From JAHCHG01 sp041745765 (GTDB lineage: Bacteria; Acidobacteriota; Blastocatellia; Pyrinomonadales; Pyrinomonadaceae), in the NCBI GenBank assembly GCA_041745765.1, contig JBGTIH010000163.1, forward strand, positions 1 through 64,000: a stretch of 64,000 nucleotides of DNA, in the 5' to 3' direction. The position numbers were made by a program, and so were the translations under genes. The notes under the pieces are model-generated. The model made no database searches. It saw only the letters and a program-made list of their open reading frames with translations, and was not told the DNA's origin. Positions 1 through 7,442 of this stretch are shown piece by piece (position 1 is the first letter of the stretch; every line of letters starts with the position of its first letter).

Positions 1-94
1 CGACGGCGGTGATTCCGTTGCCCGTAAAAACGATTTCGGTATAATCGGCAAATGATTTAAAGCCTGTGATTTCTAAACGCTGAAGTTTAAACAT
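1..94 (-). CDS. smc: Chromosome segregation protein SMC, N-terminal fragment
   Basis: Only the first 31 codons lie in the window; the gene runs off the left edge. The translated start, MFKLQRLEITGFKSFAD followed by a YTEIVFTGNGITAV stretch, is the conserved beginning of bacterial SMC and would lead straight into the Walker A loop (GPNGCGKSN in the family) just outside the window. SMC is the ATPase of the condensin complex that organises and segregates chromosomes. It lies downstream of the DUF4388 gene on the same strand, separated by about 180 nt of repeat-rich DNA. The family call rests on this short N-terminus alone, but that stretch is highly characteristic. Confidence 0.85.
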   Translation of the reverse strand, partial: MFKLQRLEITGFKSFADYTEIVFTGNGITAV

Positions 95-164
95 TTTCTA
101 GTGCTGCTTTTGGAGAGATAGCACTATATTTTGTTGTTTTCAGTTGATTAAGTCAAATCAGGAC

Positions 165-199
165 GGTGGTCAGTAGTCGGTGGTCGGTGATCAGTAATC
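165..199. repeat. Tandem heptamer array, consensus RGTRRTC (5 units)
   Basis: Five consecutive 7-bp units (GGTGGTC, AGTAGTC, GGTGGTC, GGTGATC, AGTAATC) lie in the gap between the DUF4388 gene and smc. There is no coding role. It is one of several heptamer arrays in this window, each with a different core. Confidence 0.75.
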
Positions 200-243
200 A
201 GCAAAAAAGGCTGGCAATTATAATAAATCGCAAACCTTTTTTT

Positions 244-271
244 ACTTTTTACTTTTTACTTTTGCCTTTTG
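244..271. repeat. Tandem heptamer array, core ACTTTTT (4 units)
   Basis: Units ACTTTTT, ACTTTTT, ACTTTTG and CCTTTTG end three bases before the stop codon of the DUF4388 gene. On the minus strand it reads as an A-rich tract, so it is not itself a U-tract terminator for that gene. Confidence 0.7.
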
Positions 272-274
272 CGC

Positions 275-1048
275 TTACCAATCGCTAAAATCCGTGTCGC
301 CCGCGCCGCCGCCCGTGCCTTGCAGATTGGCGCGTTCGGTATCGAGTTGCGTTAGAGTATCGAGCAGAAAGTTCGTGTTGCTTGAAATATTTATGACGAC
401 CTGAAATTCATTTTCAGCCAGAGTGAATTCAAAAGTTCCGCTGTTGATTTCGATAATCTCGCGAAAAGCCATCGTGCCGTTTTTGCTGTTGCATTCGGCA
501 TCGACGATTTTTCCTTCATTAAATGAAACGCTTGCCAGATATTTGTCGGATTTGATGACGAGCAAACCCGTCATTCTCGAATTTTCAATCACCTGAACGG
601 CATCAAAAAAGCTGACATACGCCAGATTTCCCGCCATTGTGACATCGGTTCGTACCTTGACGGGCGTTTTATCGCGGTCGGTGGCAAAATCGGGACGGCG
701 AGCGCGGCGAATCGCTTCTAGCCCGGAGGCGACCGATGTGCGCGGATCGAGCAGTTTCGCTTCTTGAAGCCGATCGTAAGCCAAATCGAAATTTTCGCGC
801 CCGATATAAAGACTGACGAGTGCCAGACATTGTTTGGCGGCTTCGGTCGAATTTCTCTGCGTGATGCAGATTTCACGCATCTTCTCGCGCAGAGCAATCG
901 AACGCGGGCTGCGCTCCATCGAATCTTTGAGCAGCTTAAAGGCTTTTTCCGGTGATTTGTATTTTACGAAAAGATCGGCATCAAGCAAGATTGATTCAAT
1001 TGAAACTTCGGTGAAAGGAATATTCGTATTTTCTAAAACATTTGTCAT
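275..1048 (-). CDS. DUF4388 (PATAN-like) protein with helical N-terminal region
   Basis: 257 residues from the chosen ATG. The first ~120 residues are helical and TPR-like (a run of YKSPEKAFKLLKDSM-type helices, then ENFDLAYDRLQEAKLLDP). The second half, from about MAGNLAYVSFFDAVQVIENSRMTGLLVI, matches DUF4388, a module common in Acidobacteria, Deltaproteobacteria and Deinococci and often joined to regulatory domains; its biochemical role is not known. An upstream in-frame TTG would add ten residues. It is rejected because a TATAAT -10 box at 1078-1083 would place the transcript start downstream of it. Followed by smc on the same strand. Confidence 0.7.
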   Translation of the reverse strand: MTNVLENTNIPFTEVSIESILLDADLFVKYKSPEKAFKLLKDSMERSPRSIALREKMREICITQRNSTEAAKQCLALVSLYIGRENFDLAYDRLQEAKLLDPRTSVASGLEAIRRARRPDFATDRDKTPVKVRTDVTMAGNLAYVSFFDAVQVIENSRMTGLLVIKSDKYLASVSFNEGKIVDAECNSKNGTMAFREIIEINSGTFEFTLAENEFQVVINISSNTNFLLDTLTQLDTERANLQGTGGGAGDTDFSDW

Positions 1049-1130
1049 AACTCTAAAAAGAACAAGAATGTTCAACAATTATAAACTAACATATTTGACA
1101 TCTGTTCGTCATCAAAATTTTTGTAAATTT

Positions 1131-1167
1131 AAAAAGAAAAAACGGGATTGTCGGTAAAACAATCCCG
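1131..1167 (-). terminator. Rho-independent terminator after the large receptor gene
   Basis: Read on the minus strand, a 9-bp perfect stem (CGGGATTGT at 1143-1151 against ACAATCCCG at 1159-1167) with a 7-nt loop is followed by TTTTTTCTTTTT. It starts 27 bases past the receptor stop codon. Confidence 0.9.
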
Positions 1168-1193
1168 CTCATTTGATTAACAAAAGTAAAAAT

Positions 1194-4100
1194 TTAGAAA
1201 TCAAATCTTACGCCGAACCGGATTTGTCTTTGCCGATAAGTTCTGGTCGGAATAAAAGTATTGTTAAAATTAGCCTGTTGAGCAGGTGTCGGATTACCGC
1301 CCAGAGCATTAAAATTAATAAACTCCGAGCCGTAACTGAAGACCGCCGCATTGAGAATGTTGTCAAATTGAGCAGTCGGGCGCAATCTGAACCGCTCACC
1401 CAATTTAAACTCTCTGGTCAGACTCAGATCGAAGGTGTAAAAACCCGGACCTGTTCCGGCATTGCGCGGCAAATTTCCGCTTTTTGAACCGATCGGCGGA
1501 AGCGAAAATTGAGATATAAGTTCAGCCGGAAAAGGTGAACCGGGCTTTCTCCATTTAATATCTTTGATATTTCCGCTGAAATTCGGGCGATCCGTGCTGG
1601 TATCATTTAAATTTCTGTCCGATCCGTAGCCGATACTAAACGGCGCGGAACTTCCGTAACGGAAGCGCGGCGAAAATCTTACTTTGCCAAGCCACCAGGG
1701 AGTTTCAAAAGTTCCCGATATGGCAATCCGATGCCGTCTGTCCTGACGCGCTCTTGCCCATTCATTACTGAAATCGCCGTTGATTTCGGCGTTAGTCGTG
1801 TTGTTTAAGCCGTCATCTTCCAATTTTGAAAGCGTATAAACGCCTCTGAAAGAAGCTCTGAACCCGGAACCGAGATCGCGGAACCGGCGGCGGATTTCAA
1901 AAACCGCACCGCGATAATAAGAATTTCCGATTGAAGCCACAACAGCTTTTTCGCCAACCGTCGGATCAGGTCTGAAACGAGAAATTGCCTCCAGGGCAAT
2001 ACCGACAGGTGTTCCGATAGAGTTGGTTGAAGCACCCGGAACTGCAATGCTCGGAGAAGTGGTCGTTAAATTTACTGCATTTAAATTTACATAACAAATA
2101 CCCGGTCCTGTTGTCGAACAAGTAGGAACTCCGGTATCAATGTTGCTAGAAGTGCCTCTCGGATCAGTTGTCGAACCGAGATAAAATTGGTAAGTTCTTG
2201 TGAAAGTGCCTCCCGGAACTTGAAAAACAAAAGGATTATTCAGTAAATACGCCGTCCAATCGGCAAAACCGGAAGGCAGAACCGGAACATTCGGATTATA
2301 TTCGCGCCATAAATGGGCGGTTTTGTTTGAAGTAAAATTAGCTTCGACAACAAATCCTCTACCGATGTCCCGTTCGATACCGACATTAAATTGATAGCTT
2401 TCGGGAATTTTTAAATCGGGATCAACACTCCGAATAAAACTACTTGAAACAAAGCCTAAGTCCGGCGAGAGCGATAGTGAAGAAAGCAAATTTTTCAGCT
2501 CGGTAACAGATGCGAAATTCTGCGGGAATCTTTGAGAAATTGCATTAAGAACCGGTATACGTCGCGTATCGGCTGCCGAAGTTCCGATATTATTCGTATC
2601 AAATTGGAAGAAATTGCCCGAAGTGTTTTGAATAAAATCACCGACGGTGCGAAGCAGTGTGCGGTTATAAAAAATTCCCGCGCCGAAGCGGATTACGCCC
2701 TTGCCGTCTCGCCAGGGCGAATATGCCAGCCCGACTCGCGGACCGAAATTATTCTTATCGGTAACAGCTGTTTCGCGTTCATACCGCAAGCCGTAACTTA
2801 CCGTCAAATTCGGGCGCGCTTTGAATTGATCGTTGGCATAAACGCCCCAGTATGTATTGGTTACATCTCTGGCTGTACCGAAATTCTGGCGGTAGCGCGT
2901 GACATTATTTTGTTCATAATTCAAAACGCTGGAGAAATTAAAAGTTCCGGTGGCATCACCCAAAGAAAGGTCTTTTGAATCAACATATTGAAGATCAAAA
3001 CCGGTCTTTACGGTATGCGAGCCTTTGATATAGGTCAGAGAATCCTGAAATTGCCAGCGGGTTTCCTTGCGGTTGCTGGAAAAATTTTGAAGCGAACTGG
3101 CGGTTGAATTACCGGCAATCAGCGTTTGAACACCATTAGTAATCGGATTTCGATAACCGACCAAAACTACCGGGTCAAACGGATTATCGGTTTGAAAATT
3201 GGGTTTATAAACCGACCATTGAGCGCGAACTTGATTAACCAGATTCGGACCGAAAACGTGATTATAAGTAATATTATAGGCATCAGTATCAACATTTCTT
3301 GCTTGTAATGCCTCCTCAACTCGGGTAGTCGTCGAACCGGTTGTGCGGCGGTTTGTTCTTCTTCCCAACTGCCAACCGAAGGTTATGTCAATCTTATTTG
3401 TAAATTTATGATCTATTCTGGCTGAGAATGTATGATTTAAGTTCGGGGTTGGAATCAGAACCTGAAACGGCGCAATAAATCCGGCGGTCGGCGGATTAGT
3501 CGTGCAAGGAGTTTGAGTAGTATCAGGACTATCACAAGCCTGCGTGCCGCCGGTTGAAGTCGGTAAAGTAAAACGCGGGTTGGATCTGACAGGAACGTAT
3601 GTGTCAATAAAAGTCGTATCTTGAAGATTATTGTATTCGTAAGCAACAGCAAAGAAAGTTTTATTTTTGATAATCGGACCGCCGTAGGTAAAACCCGGAT
3701 TATATTCGGTCAAAGGAAGACGCGAAATTCCGCGGCTGTTGTTGTACCAACTATTGGCGTTTAATCTCGCATCGCGGAAAAACATAAAAGCACGCCCGCG
3801 ATAACGATTTGTTCCGCCGCGCGTCCGCAAATTTATGCGTCCGCCGGAAGCTCGTCCGTATTCAGCGGAAAATTGATTGGTAATTACCTGAACTTCGGCA
3901 ATAGCCTCAAGTGACGGCTGAAATCTGTCGCCGGCGGCGCGGTCATCATTGTTGTCCAAACCGTCAATCGTAATATTATTTGAATATGATGCGCCGCCCG
4001 AAAGAGAAAATAATCCTTGTTCTGCAGGCGGAACTCTCGAATTCGTGTCTCTGTCTTCTGCCAAATCCCGAACTGAAAGAGCTTCTTCGGAAGTTCCGCC

Positions 4101-4604
4101 GAGAGTTAAAACAAGATCAAGCGCATTACGGCTGTTATTCGGAATTTCTTCAATTTCTCTTTCCGTAATCGTGCTTCCAACAACAATTCGCGTCGCATCT
4201 ACGGGTGATGAATCTTCATCGGTTACTTGCACCGGATCAACGACGACATCGCCGGGATTGAGGGAAAAATTAAGCTGAACATTTTGACCTGAAACCGTTT
4301 CGAGATCAGTTCTTTCCTGCGTACCGAAACCGCTGGACGAAGCCGAAACTTTATAAAGACCGGGTTGAAGTTCGACAATGCGGTATCTTCCATCGTCATT
4401 TGTAACAGCGGTTCGTTCAACACCTGTTCCCACCTGAGTTGCTGTAACAGTCGCCCCGACAATTGATAAATTATTTGAATCAACAATTCTGCCGCTGATC
4501 GTAACTTGATCGAGGTTTTGGGCAAAACTGCCGGTTGTGAATAAGAATATTAAATTAAAAATCAGTATTGGAAGCACAGTTCTTCCAAGAATCTTCATCA
4601 TCAT
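1194..4604 (-). CDS. Oar-like TonB-dependent outer-membrane receptor with carboxypeptidase-regulatory domain
   Basis: 1136 residues. A signal peptide (hydrophobic core ILIFNLIFLFTTG, predicted cut after SFA) is followed by a carboxypeptidase-regulatory Ig-like domain at about 34-112 (ISGRIVDSNN, then NDDGRYRIVELQPGLYKV), a plug domain at about 155-265 (NNITIDGLDNND, VQVITNQFSAEYGRASGG), and a long beta barrel ending in a C-terminal Phe (FGVRFDF), the usual outer-membrane sorting signature. This architecture is expanded in Acidobacteria and is thought to take up large substrates; the ligand is unknown. The start is well supported: AGGAG sits 5 nt before the first of three consecutive ATG codons. 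A strong terminator follows, so it is probably monocistronic. Confidence 0.88.
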   Translation of the reverse strand: MMMKILGRTVLPILIFNLIFLFTTGSFAQNLDQVTISGRIVDSNNLSIVGATVTATQVGTGVERTAVTNDDGRYRIVELQPGLYKVSASSSGFGTQERTDLETVSGQNVQLNFSLNPGDVVVDPVQVTDEDSSPVDATRIVVGSTITEREIEEIPNNSRNALDLVLTLGGTSEEALSVRDLAEDRDTNSRVPPAEQGLFSLSGGASYSNNITIDGLDNNDDRAAGDRFQPSLEAIAEVQVITNQFSAEYGRASGGRINLRTRGGTNRYRGRAFMFFRDARLNANSWYNNSRGISRLPLTEYNPGFTYGGPIIKNKTFFAVAYEYNNLQDTTFIDTYVPVRSNPRFTLPTSTGGTQACDSPDTTQTPCTTNPPTAGFIAPFQVLIPTPNLNHTFSARIDHKFTNKIDITFGWQLGRRTNRRTTGSTTTRVEEALQARNVDTDAYNITYNHVFGPNLVNQVRAQWSVYKPNFQTDNPFDPVVLVGYRNPITNGVQTLIAGNSTASSLQNFSSNRKETRWQFQDSLTYIKGSHTVKTGFDLQYVDSKDLSLGDATGTFNFSSVLNYEQNNVTRYRQNFGTARDVTNTYWGVYANDQFKARPNLTVSYGLRYERETAVTDKNNFGPRVGLAYSPWRDGKGVIRFGAGIFYNRTLLRTVGDFIQNTSGNFFQFDTNNIGTSAADTRRIPVLNAISQRFPQNFASVTELKNLLSSLSLSPDLGFVSSSFIRSVDPDLKIPESYQFNVGIERDIGRGFVVEANFTSNKTAHLWREYNPNVPVLPSGFADWTAYLLNNPFVFQVPGGTFTRTYQFYLGSTTDPRGTSSNIDTGVPTCSTTGPGICYVNLNAVNLTTTSPSIAVPGASTNSIGTPVGIALEAISRFRPDPTVGEKAVVASIGNSYYRGAVFEIRRRFRDLGSGFRASFRGVYTLSKLEDDGLNNTTNAEINGDFSNEWARARQDRRHRIAISGTFETPWWLGKVRFSPRFRYGSSAPFSIGYGSDRNLNDTSTDRPNFSGNIKDIKWRKPGSPFPAELISQFSLPPIGSKSGNLPRNAGTGPGFYTFDLSLTREFKLGERFRLRPTAQFDNILNAAVFSYGSEFINFNALGGNPTPAQQANFNNTFIPTRTYRQRQIRFGVRFDF

Positions 4605-4787
4605 GTTACTCCTAAATAAAAAGTTTTGATTGAGTTTTTTTGAACAGATTATTTTGGAATAAAAAGGCAGTTTTGTAAAGAGATATGATAGACGTTTAAC
4701 CTTAAATACGTATTAATTGAAAATCGCGGGATTGTGAAGATTTATCTAAATGGTTGAAAATACAGGGATTGATCTTTTGATTTTTCC

Positions 4788-5189
4788 CTATTCTTCATCT
4801 TTATATTTGAAAGAAAATGATGAAACAGACAGCCGCGAAATCGGGATCAGGGCTTCGGATTCGGAAAGAATCTCGCTTTTTCCGCCGATTTCATCGGCGT
4901 GAGTTCGCAAATATTCCAAAAAGCGTTCAAATTCGCGTTGCATCGCATCCATTTTTTCGCGCATATTGAGAATGATTTCGACACCCGCGAGATTTACGCC
5001 CAAATCGCGTGTCAGAGATAAAATGACTTCGAGGCGTTCGAGATCAGAATCTTCATAAAGACGCGTGTTGCCTTCCGAACGTGAAGGTTTGAGCAAACCT
5101 TCACGCTCATAAAGCCGGAGCGTCTGCGGATGAATCTCAAAGAGTTCCGCAACGGCGCTGATCGTGTATGTTTTAATCTTCTTTTTCAT
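4788..5189 (-). CDS. hspR: MerR-family heat-shock repressor HspR
   Basis: 133 residues. The N-terminal MerR helix-turn-helix (TYTISAVAELFEIHPQTLRL, then YEREGLLKPSRSEGNTRLY) spans residues 7-45, followed by the winged part and a dimerisation helix to about 100. The HPQTLRLYEREGLLKPSR signature is typical of HspR, which represses dnaK/clpB-type operons by binding HAIR sites, often with DnaK as co-repressor. It lies directly downstream of dnaJ, the classical arrangement in Actinobacteria and several other phyla. A HAIR-like site is present at the dnaK promoter in this window, so feedback control is likely. A heptamer-based hairpin separates it from dnaJ. Confidence 0.88.
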   Translation of the reverse strand: MKKKIKTYTISAVAELFEIHPQTLRLYEREGLLKPSRSEGNTRLYEDSDLERLEVILSLTRDLGVNLAGVEIILNMREKMDAMQREFERFLEYLRTHADEIGGKSEILSESEALIPISRLSVSSFSFKYKDEE

Positions 5190-5242
5190 TTATCATTTAT
5201 CATTTATCATTTATCAAAAACTTACTTGATAAATGATAAATG
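5187..5242. repeat. CATTTAT heptamer array forming a 17-bp hairpin between dnaJ and hspR
   Basis: Four tandem CATTTAT units (5187-5214) are followed, after 14 nt, by two ATAAATG units (5229-5242). The arms CATTTATCATTTATCAA (5201-5217) and TTGATAAATGATAAATG (5226-5242) are perfect reverse complements with an 8-nt loop. The array runs up to and includes the hspR start codon (CAT at 5187-5189 on the plus strand). In the mRNA this hairpin would lie just before the hspR AUG and could weaken hspR translation relative to dnaJ. Confidence 0.85.
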
Positions 5243-5256
5243 TCCAATGTTTAATG

Positions 5257-6423
5257 TTATTCCAACCCCATAACTTTGCGCGGATTTTCCGGGTTCGCCT
5301 TTTCAAATTCGCGCAAGATTTCCTTGGTTTCTTCCGAAGTAATGCGTGGCAGAGTTATCTGCACTTCGACGAATTGATCGCCGCGCAGATTCGGATTTCT
5401 CAAACTGGGAAATCCGCGACCGCTCAGACGGAACTTTTGCCCCGATTTTGTTCCGGCAGGAATTTTGAGCTGCGCTTTTCCTTCCACGGTCGGCACTTCG
5501 ATCTTCGCGCCGAGCGCGGCTTCCGGCACGGTGATCGGAACCGTTACGTAGATATTATCGCCCTTGCGGCTGAAATGTTTGTGTTTCCCGACATTCGTCA
5601 GAATAAACAGATCGCCGGGTTGTGCGCCCAATCTGCCGCCTTCGCCTTTTTTCGGAATTCGCACCCGCGAACCCGTATCAACACCCGGCGGAATTCTGAT
5701 CTTCACCTGTTCGGTTTTCGGCGTTACGCCTTTTCCGTTGCACAGCGAACAAGGCTGGCGGCGGCGACCTGTTCCGCTGCAATCCGGGCAGGTTTGCGAA
5801 AATTGTAAGCGTCCGCCCGTTCTCTGCACTTGTCCCGTTCCCTTACAGGTCGAACAAACCACGACCGGACCGCCCGTATCGCCCGCGCCCTGACAGCGCG
5901 AACATTGTTCGGAACGATTGACCGTAATATTGGTCGTCAAACCCGTCACGGATTCTTCAAAACTCAGGGCAAGCGGCATTTCTATGTCTTTACCTTTTTT
6001 CGGAACGGCACGCGGCGGTTCCGGTTCGCGCTTTGAACTTCCGCCGCCACTGAAAAGATCTGAAAAAATATCACGAAAACTCGACGAACTGCTCGAACCG
6101 GCTTGGTCGGCTTCCCACGAAAAACCCGAAAAATCGAATCCGCCCGCGCCGCCCGCGCCGCCGGACGCGCCCGCGCCGTACGGGGAATTTACGTCCAAGT
6201 TGTCGGCGTAATAACCGAAACGGTCAAAAACCTTGCGCTTTTTCTCGTCGGATAAAACGTCGTAGGCTTCCTGAATTTCCTTAAACTTATCTTCGGCGCT
6301 CTTATCGTTCGGATTTACGTCCGGATGAAATTTACGCGCCAATTTTCGGTAAGCCTTCTTTATATCGTCCGCTTTCGCGTCTTTTTTTACGTCAAGTATT
6401 TTGTAATAATCTTTTTTTGCCAC
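5257..6423 (-). CDS. dnaJ: Molecular chaperone DnaJ (Hsp40)
   Basis: 388 residues. The J domain at 5-70 has the HPD motif at 33-35; a Gly/Phe-rich linker at about 76-140 (GASGGAGGAGGFDFSGFSW) is followed by four CxxCxGxG zinc-binding repeats at about 170-235 (CSRCQGAG, CSTCKGTG, CPDCSGTG, CSLCNGKG) and the C-terminal substrate-binding domain. DnaJ stimulates the DnaK ATPase and delivers clients. The start is GTG, immediately after the TAA of a decayed toxin fragment (TAAGTG), with no good ribosome binding site visible. dnaJ therefore appears to have lost its native upstream leader. No grpE lies in the locus. Confidence 0.93.
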   Translation of the reverse strand: MAKKDYYKILDVKKDAKADDIKKAYRKLARKFHPDVNPNDKSAEDKFKEIQEAYDVLSDEKKRKVFDRFGYYADNLDVNSPYGAGASGGAGGAGGFDFSGFSWEADQAGSSSSSSFRDIFSDLFSGGGSSKREPEPPRAVPKKGKDIEMPLALSFEESVTGLTTNITVNRSEQCSRCQGAGDTGGPVVVCSTCKGTGQVQRTGGRLQFSQTCPDCSGTGRRRQPCSLCNGKGVTPKTEQVKIRIPPGVDTGSRVRIPKKGEGGRLGAQPGDLFILTNVGKHKHFSRKGDNIYVTVPITVPEAALGAKIEVPTVEGKAQLKIPAGTKSGQKFRLSGRGFPSLRNPNLRGDQFVEVQITLPRITSEETKEILREFEKANPENPRKVMGLE

Positions 6424-6512
6424 TTATTTATCATCAAAACCAAATGCAAATTTTATCGCTTCAAAGACTTCTTTCATCGGAAAGATGAATGATAGCAAAT
6501 ATCGTTTCGATA
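6424..6512 (-). pseudogene. Remnant of PemK/MazF toxin, C-terminal end only
   Basis: Reading the minus strand, one frame gives IIHLSDE and a second frame gives MKEVFEAIKFAFGFDDK before a TAA. Joined across one frameshift these align with the C-terminus of the intact toxin just upstream (ITHLSGDKMHEVRQAIEYTF). The N-terminal three quarters of the toxin are missing. The stop codon directly abuts the GTG start of dnaJ. This was found by manual translation; an alignment program should confirm it. Confidence 0.7.
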
Positions 6513-6771
6513 TCATACTTGCTTCCAAAATTCTTCCATTTGCTCATCTTCAATTTCAAACTCATCAGGTTGCAAGGGAAAATTTTCGTATGCTTCTTTA
6601 TACATTTTTCTAACTTCATTCTTCCGAAAGTTTTCCTCTTCGAGCTACATCTTTTCGTAAAGATTTCTCTAAAGTTTTATTAATATATTGCAAGTGATTT
6701 TTGTCAGAGTCTTTAACAACAGCATTAATGTTCGCAACTATTTTTTCGTCCGGTTCGACTGCAACGCTCAT
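6513..6771 (-). pseudogene. Frameshifted duplicate of the ribbon-helix-helix antitoxin
   Basis: The ATG at 6771 opens 51 codons (MSVAVEPDEKIVANINA..., ending GKLSEE) that stop at a TGA at 6616-6618. They align with the intact antitoxin at 7095-7337 (MSVVIELDEKIIAEVDI...). Shifting frame at that point continues the similarity: VRKMYKEAYENFPLQPDEFE then IEDEQMEEFWKQV, matching ESYERIPQQPEEYEIWEDEQ. A single frameshift has thus broken an antitoxin paralogue. Together with the toxin stub it is a degenerate second copy of the same module. The 5' part could still yield a 51-residue DNA-binding fragment, which might cross-regulate the intact pair. Confidence 0.78.
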
Positions 6772-6777
6772 AATTTT

Positions 6778-7098
6778 TTACAGCATTTCGAGTCCGAATG
6801 TATATTCAATCGCTTGCCGAACTTCGTGCATCTTATCGCCTGAAAGATGTGTAATATAACCACTAAGTTTATTTTTCTGAACAGTCTGAATATTAATCAA
6901 ATTTACCGCACACAGTTCTCTCAACCCATCTGATTCATCCAAAATAACTTCCGCATCGTTTCCGCGAATCGTCGTAGTAATTTCCGCGACAGAAATCGCA
7001 TTCAGTCCGGCAATCAATACACTTTTGGTTAAAATTAAAACAGGACGGCGTTTGTTTGGTGATTTAAACTTATACAAATAAATATCGCCCTGAATCAT
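6778..7098 (-). CDS. PemK/MazF-type mRNA interferase toxin
   Basis: 106 residues from an ATG that overlaps the antitoxin stop (ATGA), with GGGAG a few bases upstream; an ATG four codons earlier is in frame but less well placed. Features: MIQGDIYLYKF start, KRRPVLILTK motif (the conserved RP.L.L strand of PemK/MazF/CcdB folds), and a central INIQTVQKNKLSG loop. Family members cut cellular mRNA in a sequence-dependent way when the antitoxin is lost. The gene is translationally coupled to its antitoxin and inserted between dnaK and dnaJ, an unusual place. A decayed paralogue lies directly downstream. Confidence 0.82.
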   Translation of the reverse strand: MIQGDIYLYKFKSPNKRRPVLILTKSVLIAGLNAISVAEITTTIRGNDAEVILDESDGLRELCAVNLINIQTVQKNKLSGYITHLSGDKMHEVRQAIEYTFGLEML

Positions 7099-7337
7099 TC
7101 GTTCTCCCAAACCTGCTCATCTTCCCAAATCTCATACTCTTCGGGTTGTTGCGGAATTCTTTCGTAGCTTTCGATAAAACGCCGATCTTTGTCTGACATT
7201 TCACCTTTTTTACGCGCTTCTTCAAACGATTTTTGCAAAGCATCATTGATATACTGCTCACGAGTTTTCTTAAAATCTTTAGCGAATATATCAACTTCGG
7301 CAATTATTTTTTCGTCTAACTCAATTACAACACTCAT
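7095..7337 (-). CDS. Ribbon-helix-helix antitoxin of the PemK pair
   Basis: 80 residues. The N-terminal 45 residues (MSVVIELDEKIIAEVDIFAK, REQYINDALQKSFEEA) have the strand-helix-helix pattern of MetJ/Arc/CopG DNA-binding antitoxins. The acidic, proline-containing tail (QQPEEYEIWEDEQVWENE) is the expected toxin-wrapping segment. The gene precedes the toxin with a 4-nt overlap, the standard order. Antitoxins of this type repress their own promoter. No clear ribosome binding site is seen. The dnaK terminator lies just upstream, so the pair probably has its own promoter. Confidence 0.8.
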   Translation of the reverse strand: MSVVIELDEKIIAEVDIFAKDFKKTREQYINDALQKSFEEARKKGEMSDKDRRFIESYERIPQQPEEYEIWEDEQVWENE

Positions 7338-7354
7338 AGTCTTTGAAGTATCCC

Positions 7355-7401
7355 AAAATCAGCCGTTGACTGCAACGAATTACAAATCAACGGCTGATTT
7401 T
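7355..7401 (-). terminator. Terminator-like 15-bp inverted repeat after dnaK
   Basis: AAAATCAGCCGTTGA (7355-7369) and TCAACGGCTGATTTT (7387-7401) are perfect reverse complements around a 17-nt loop. Read on the minus strand the stem ends in TTTT. It lies about 40 nt past the dnaK stop and should limit read-through into the toxin-antitoxin pair and dnaJ. Confidence 0.75.
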
Positions 7402-7442
7402 CAATTCAAAGTGAAAAAGTATTTTGCTTTTTTACTTTTTAT

